Source of the DNA: Gemmatales bacterium
GTDB lineage: Bacteria; Planctomycetota; Planctomycetia; Gemmatales; Gemmataceae
Length of the DNA stretch: 64,000 bases
Reading direction: 5' to 3'
NCBI GenBank assembly: GCA_026004675.1
Contig: BPJP01000004.1
Location: 124,001 to 188,000 of the forward strand
Positions 63,672 through 64,000 of the stretch are shown here, one piece after another; within the stretch, counting starts at the first letter, position 1, and the number at the start of each line of letters is the position of its first letter. A program made the position numbers and the translations under genes. The notes beneath the pieces were generated by a model. It made no database searches and was not told the DNA's origin. It worked only from the letters and a program-made list of their open reading frames with translations.

Positions 63672-64000
63672 ATGATGGGCCGCTTGCTGGGAGGCTTGGT
63701 GGTGCTCTGGTTCGTTCTTGTTCCCGTCACAGGCGCGGAAAAGCCAGCGACCAGAACGCCGCTTGAAGCGTTGAAAACCGTTTAACCTGCTCGTTGGTTT
63801 GTGGAAGGGAACGGGGGTGCCAGAACGCAAAGACGGAAGTGACGACTTTTGGATCGAAACGATTTCCTGCGAGTGGCAATTCAAGCAAGACGATGCTTGG
63901 ATCGACCTCCAATTCAACCGAGGCAAACATTATTCCAGCGGCACGCTGCACTATTTGCCTACCGAAGATGAATTCGAACTTCGCATGCTGACTTCGGACA
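63672..64000 (+). CDS. hypothetical secreted protein, partial at right edge (one frameshift)
   Basis: GAGG precedes three successive ATG codons at 63669, 63672 and 63675. The product opens with a signal peptide (GGLVVLWFVLVPVTGAE). In the given sequence it stops at TAA 63783; removing one A from AAAA at 63774-63777 gives LEALKPFNLLVGLWKGTGVPERK and an open frame to the window edge (ETISCEWQFKQDDAWIDLQF, GTLHYLPTEDEFELRML). The pattern resembles lipocalin/DUF1579-like beta barrels. The C-terminus is beyond the window. Confidence 0.65.

Overview
The window looks like a chromosome segment of a planctomycete (Planctomycetota), probably on the Gemmatales side; the phylum is well supported, the order is inference. 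Support comes from a Hanks-type kinase fused to WD40 repeats, a PVC-type heme-binding dehydrogenase with HEAT repeats and a C-terminal cytochrome c, DUF1080 and DUF1571 proteins, a serine-type sulfatase, PQQ-like propellers, an HTTM membrane protein, and many small lineage-specific secreted proteins and lipoproteins. I see no phage, insertion sequence, CRISPR array, rRNA or replication origin. The only RNA gene I found is tRNA-Lys(UUU).

Layout. 0-4 kb: a lipoprotein and a divergent kinase-WD40 protein. 3.7-9.6 kb (minus): UbiA-type prenyltransferase, PhyH-type oxygenase, ThiO-like glycine oxidase and the PVC dehydrogenase/cytochrome. 9.8-15.9 kb (plus): PP2C phosphatase, membrane GTPase, D-aminoacylase-like amidohydrolase and a second kinase. 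15.9-19.0 kb: an RdgC-like protein divergent from two unusual proteins, perhaps an accessory or conflict module. 19.2-25.3 kb: an outer-membrane barrel followed by a very large multiheme cytochrome with LVIVD repeats, a plausible trans-outer-membrane electron-transfer unit. 25.6-31.4 kb: two tandem FHA-GGDEF proteins, an XRE regulator, a YyaL/DUF255 protein and MoaA. 31.4-38.7 kb: an ATP-grasp enzyme coupled to a TolC-like protein, a GSA-aminomutase-like aminotransferase, a PduO-type cobalamin adenosyltransferase and a coiled-coil membrane protein. 38.8-44.5 kb: an isochorismatase-ThuA fusion, ClpS-like and FixH/YtkA-like proteins, DUF1571, DUF1080, a seven-copy 54-bp repeat array and the tRNA. 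44.6-48.4 kb: a GHKL (MORC-like) ATPase behind a sigma factor, with a divergent PLD nuclease. 48.6-64 kb: a 1223-residue PQQ/methyltransferase-like/malectin-like protein, sulfatase, OleB-like hydrolase, a PDZ-HTTM pair, a GT-C glycosyltransferase, acetyl-CoA synthetase and small secreted proteins.

A striking technical pattern is that at least nine points carry one extra base in a short homopolymer and break otherwise canonical genes: four in the PVC gene, one each in the PP2C, decaheme cytochrome, first GGDEF, TolC-like and final partial genes. Removing one base restores conserved family motifs each time, so I treat these as probable sequence errors and annotate the full genes, flagging each.

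Themes are signalling (two kinases, one phosphatase, two FHA-cyclases), envelope and periplasmic redox proteins, and C1/cofactor chemistry. The least explained pieces are the barrel-decaheme-LVIVD unit, the sigma/GHKL/PLD locus, the RdgC-like locus and the structured 54-bp repeat array.
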